A DNA stretch of 8,915 nt, taken from DATLOJ01 sp035536315. Its GTDB lineage: Bacteria; Actinomycetota; CADDZG01; JAHWKV01. The DNA lies in NCBI GenBank assembly GCA_035536315.1, contig DATLOJ010000019.1, forward strand, positions 1 to 8,915. The letters are read 5' to 3'. Under the pieces are notes generated by a model, which worked only from the letters and a program-made list of their open reading frames with translations, was not told the origin of the DNA and made no database searches. Shown one piece after another: positions 6,719 to 8,915 of this stretch; position 1 is the stretch's first letter, and the number at the start of each line of letters is the position of its first letter. The translations under genes and the position numbers were made by a program.

Positions 6719-7643
6719 GTGGCTGGAGAAGGACTTTTACTCAACGCTTGGAGTATCGAGCGGCGCCAACGCGTCAGAGATAAAGAAGGCCTACCGCAAG
6801 CTCGCACAGAAGTACCACCCGGACACAAATGCAGGCGACAAGTCCGCGGAAGACAAGTTCAAGGAAGTCTCGAACGCGTACGACGTGCTGTCCGACGAGA
6901 AGCAGCGGCGTGAGTACGACCAGGTCAGGCAGATGGCGCAGTCGGGCACCGTGTACGGCGCGCCGGGAGGAGGCGGACAGCGAATCCACATCGACGACCT
7001 CGAGGACTTCTTCGGCCGGGGCGGGGGTGCGGGTGTCGAGGATGTGTTCGGCTCGATCTTCGGAGGCGGTACGCGCAGACCAAGGCGCGGCGCAGACCTC
7101 GAGGCGGAAACGTCTCTCAGCTTCGAGGAGGCACTCGAAGGAGCGCAGGTGACCCTGCAGCTTCGGGATCCCTCGACGAGCAGGGACCGCAACATCAAGG
7201 TCAGAATTCCTCAAGGCGTTCAAGACGGCCAGCGCATAAGGCTGCCGGGAAAAGGTGCAACGGTGCGCGGCGGCCAGCCGGGCGATCTTTTCGTCAAGGT
7301 CCACGTCAGGCCGCACAAAGTCTTCGGGCGCAAGAAGAACGACCTAACTCTGCAGCTCCCGGTCACGTTTGCCGAAGCTGCCCTTGGGGCCGACATATCT
7401 GTTCCCACCATGAACGGGGGGCCGGTGAAGGTGAAGATCCCGGCCGGAACTTCCTCGGGAAGGACTCTCCGAGTGCGCGGCAAGGGAATCCAGACGAAAA
7501 ACGCCAGCGGCGATCTGCTCGTGACCGTGCAAGTCGCTGTGCCTTCGAAGCTCACCAAGGAGCAAAAGGACTTGATCACCAAGTTGTCCAAGACCGACGA
7601 CTCACCACGGGAAGGTCTCGAGGAGATGACCAATGAGCGATAA
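6708..7643 (+). CDS. dnaJ: DnaJ-family co-chaperone without zinc finger (class B Hsp40)
   Basis: From the 6708 start this is a 311-residue J protein that stimulates DnaK ATPase and delivers substrates. The J domain covers roughly residues 8-75 with the essential HPD at 37-39. A Gly-rich linker follows with DLEDFFGRGGG and DVFGSIFGGG, then two beta-sandwich C-terminal domains (about 129-200 and 204-281). The CxxCxGxG zinc-finger repeats of class A DnaJ are absent, and the protein contains no cysteine. An upstream in-frame ATG at 6696 would add four residues and is better placed behind GGGGAG (6682-6687). I prefer 6708 because MNREWLEKDFY resembles the mycobacterial DnaJ1 start (MAQREWVEKDFY). 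It also gives an 11-base overlap with grpE, identical to the dnaJ-hspR overlap. Confidence 0.93.
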   Translation: MNREWLEKDFYSTLGVSSGANASEIKKAYRKLAQKYHPDTNAGDKSAEDKFKEVSNAYDVLSDEKQRREYDQVRQMAQSGTVYGAPGGGGQRIHIDDLEDFFGRGGGAGVEDVFGSIFGGGTRRPRRGADLEAETSLSFEEALEGAQVTLQLRDPSTSRDRNIKVRIPQGVQDGQRIRLPGKGATVRGGQPGDLFVKVHVRPHKVFGRKKNDLTLQLPVTFAEAALGADISVPTMNGGPVKVKIPAGTSSGRTLRVRGKGIQTKNASGDLLVTVQVAVPSKLTKEQKDLITKLSKTDDSPREGLEEMTNER

Positions 7644-8031
7644 CAAGCGAAGGCCTTCTGATCGCGCGGCCGTCTATGTCATTAGCGTGGTCTCGGAGAT
7701 CCTCGGAATGCATCCCCAAACCCTTCGCCAGTACGAGCGCAAGGGTTTGCTCGATCCTCAACGCACGGACGGGAACAGCCGCCGGTATTCCGAGCAGGAC
7801 TTGAACCACCTTCGGCGCATACAGGAGCTAACTCAGGAAGGAATCAATCTGAGCGGAGTGCGGCGCATCCTCGATCTCGAAAGAAGGATCGAGCGGATGC
7901 AAGCCCAGCTCGAGCGGATGCAGGAGAAGATGGTCGAGCGTGAGCGTGAGTTCGCTCGAGAGCGGCGTCGCATCGCATCGCGTTCGGTTCCTGTTCTTCT
8001 CTCCGATGTCCGCGACATCTTCCGGCGGTAA
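7633..8031 (+). CDS. hspR: MerR-family heat-shock repressor HspR
   Basis: This 132-residue repressor should hold the dnaK operon off until heat or unfolded protein draws DnaK away. Residues 14-83 form a MerR winged helix-turn-helix: VISVVSEILGMHPQTLRQYE (17-36) is the recognition region, followed by RKGLLDPQRTDGNSRRYSEQDL with the wing. The wording (MHPQTLRQYERKGL, RTxGxxRRYS) is typical of HspR. Residues 80-113 are a charged coiled coil for dimerisation. The tail ends LLSDVRDIFRR. There is no metal- or drug-binding extension as in other MerR proteins. GAGGAG (7619-7624) is a good ribosome binding site. The start overlaps the dnaJ stop by 11 bases. A matching HAIR operator lies upstream of dnaK. 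Confidence 0.93.
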   Translation: MSDNKRRPSDRAAVYVISVVSEILGMHPQTLRQYERKGLLDPQRTDGNSRRYSEQDLNHLRRIQELTQEGINLSGVRRILDLERRIERMQAQLERMQEKMVEREREFARERRRIASRSVPVLLSDVRDIFRR

Positions 8032-8054
8032 GAAGGTGACTCCTAGCCAGCCGA

Positions 8055-8060
8055 TATGCT
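8055..8060 (+). promoter_or_regulatory. Possible -10 box for the GroES-like gene
   Basis: TATGCT lies nine bases before the ATG at 8070, the same geometry as at dcd, and the bases between are pyrimidine-rich with no ribosome binding site. A leaderless transcript would explain this. No proper -35 is seen, and readthrough from hspR 38 bases upstream is the alternative. Confidence 0.3.
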
Positions 8061-8069
8061 CCTTTCCTG

Positions 8070-8432
8070 ATGAGTGAGCCTTCTAAGACAGACGCGGCCG
8101 TTCGCAAAATCTCAGCGGATTCCCATTCCATTCGTATGACCGGCGACAGATTGCTTGTCGTTCCCCCGAAGGAAATCGGAGAGCGCAAGAGTCGCGGAGG
8201 GATATTCATCCCCCCTACGGTCGAGGCTGAGGCCCGGCGGGCGGTTTGGGGCGAGGTTGTCGCAATCGGCCCCCATGTGCGAAGCGCCGAGCCCGGCGAC
8301 CGGGTGCTCTTCGGCCCGGAGAACGCGTACGAGGTCGATATCAGGGACGAGGACTACATCGTTTTGCGTGAGCGAGATATTCACGCTGTGGCCTCCGAGC
8401 GGACCGAGGGCAAGACCGGCCTCTACTTGTAG
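8070..8432 (+). CDS. GroES-like (Cpn10) co-chaperonin family protein
   Basis: This 120-residue protein carries a GroES fold. The core runs from about residue 21 to 107: IRMTGDRLLVVPP replaces the usual start with xPLxDRVLV, GERKSRGGIFIPPT (37-50) corresponds to the mobile loop that docks on GroEL, then GEVVAIGP (61-68), PGDRVLFG (75-82) and YIVLRERDIHAV (96-107). Compared with standard GroES of about 95-100 residues it has some 20 extra N-terminal residues and a 13-residue C-terminal tail, and PLHDR has become MTGDR. No groEL is in the window. It may cap a GroEL encoded elsewhere, or be a diverged paralogue with another job. It follows hspR by 38 bases, and its last ten bases overlap the convergent VOC gene. 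Confidence 0.8.
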   Translation: MSEPSKTDAAVRKISADSHSIRMTGDRLLVVPPKEIGERKSRGGIFIPPTVEAEARRAVWGEVVAIGPHVRSAEPGDRVLFGPENAYEVDIRDEDYIVLRERDIHAVASERTEGKTGLYL

Positions 8433-8915
8433 CCGATCACTACGTTGACCCCGGCCGGATCGGTCAGAGTGATCTCTTCCGACCCTTCGTCACTGCCGAC
8501 CTGGCCGGCCAGCTCTTTCATCGAAGCAGCGCTCGTTCGCCAGCGGTACTGAGTCATGCCGGTAGCATTCGCCGGGGCGATCCGTGTACCCGCCCAGATG
8601 TTGATTCCGACGTGGTGGTGATAGTCACCTGCTGCAAGGAACGACGCGCTGGGAAACATTCGCTGGATGAGGTTGAGCCCCATCGTGTCTCTATAGAAAG
8701 TTTCACCATCGGCGATGTCCGCGACGTGCATGTGCACATGCCCGAGACGCGTCTCGGCGTCCAAACCACCGGCCCCGTTCGATTCATTCACGATCCCGCG
8801 GGTATCCAGCGGGTCGCTCATCATCGCCAGCGTTCCGTCTCCCAGCCTTGGCCACTCGTTTCTTGGCCGGTCGCGGTAAAGCTCGATCCCGTTGTAGTCG
8901 GGGTCGCGCAGATAT
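8423..8915 (-). CDS. VOC-family dioxygenase/glyoxalase, CatE-like (5' end outside window)
   Basis: The minus strand is open from the right edge to a TAG at 8423-8425, giving the C-terminal 163 residues. The fragment starts with the end of one vicinal-oxygen-chelate module (LRDPDYNGIELYRDRP, with the metal-ligand-type glutamate of NGIELY). A linker follows (EWPRLGDGTLAMMSDPLD), then a second module: LGHVHMHVADIADGETFYRDTMGL, then YHHHVGINIWAG, then ITLTDPAGVNVVIGYK. Histidines in GHVHMHV and YHHHVG are candidate metal ligands. The last strand has valine where a glutamate often sits. The layout resembles CatE-type catechol 2,3-dioxygenase-like proteins. The substrate is unknown. An internal ATG at 8824 is not the start, because coding similarity continues to the edge. 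Confidence 0.8.
   Translation of the reverse strand, partial: YLRDPDYNGIELYRDRPRNEWPRLGDGTLAMMSDPLDTRGIVNESNGAGGLDAETRLGHVHMHVADIADGETFYRDTMGLNLIQRMFPSASFLAAGDYHHHVGINIWAGTRIAPANATGMTQYRWRTSAASMKELAGQVGSDEGSEEITLTDPAGVNVVIGYK

Overview
This is a high-G+C bacterial window that looks actinobacterial, probably from a lineage outside the well-studied genera. Three things point there: a dnaK-grpE-dnaJ-hspR operon with a HAIR-type (HspR) operator, a Dcd protein close in sequence to the bifunctional mycobacterial dCTP deaminase/dUTPase, and a large membrane Fe-S reductase resembling mycobacterial EtfD. DnaK also lacks the segment typical of Gram-negative DnaK N-terminal domains. The genus cannot be fixed from the sequence alone.

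Layout, left to right. Positions 1-102 may hold the end of a membrane protein gene (weak). A tRNA-Gly(CCC) gene lies on the minus strand at 69-142, divergent from dcd (239-805, plus). dcd is followed four bases later by a luciferase-like monooxygenase gene (810-1751, plus). This pair converges on a 730-residue minus-strand gene (1776-3968) for a membrane-bound Fe-S oxidoreductase of the EtfD/EMO type. A 234-bp divergent intergenic region (3969-4202) carries the promoters of that gene and of the chaperone operon. The operon dnaK (4203-6044), grpE (6059-6718), dnaJ (about 6708-7643) and hspR (7633-8031) follows on the plus strand. A GroES-like gene (8070-8432, plus) comes next, and it overlaps tail to tail with a minus-strand vicinal-oxygen-chelate (VOC) dioxygenase gene (8423-8915) that runs off the right edge.

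How it works together: DnaK, GrpE and DnaJ form the Hsp70 folding cycle. HspR should repress the operon from an inverted repeat overlapping the dnaK -35 box, using DnaK as co-repressor as known in Streptomyces and Mycobacterium. The EtfD-like protein would pass electrons from fatty-acid oxidation, via electron-transfer flavoprotein, to the quinone pool. Dcd supplies dUMP for thymidylate synthesis.

I see no mobile element, CRISPR array, phage gene or clearly new multi-gene system. The points most worth a second look are the zinc-finger-less DnaJ inside an HspR operon, the orphan N-terminally extended GroES-like protein, the layered operator upstream of dnaK, and the uncharacterised dcd-monooxygenase pair.
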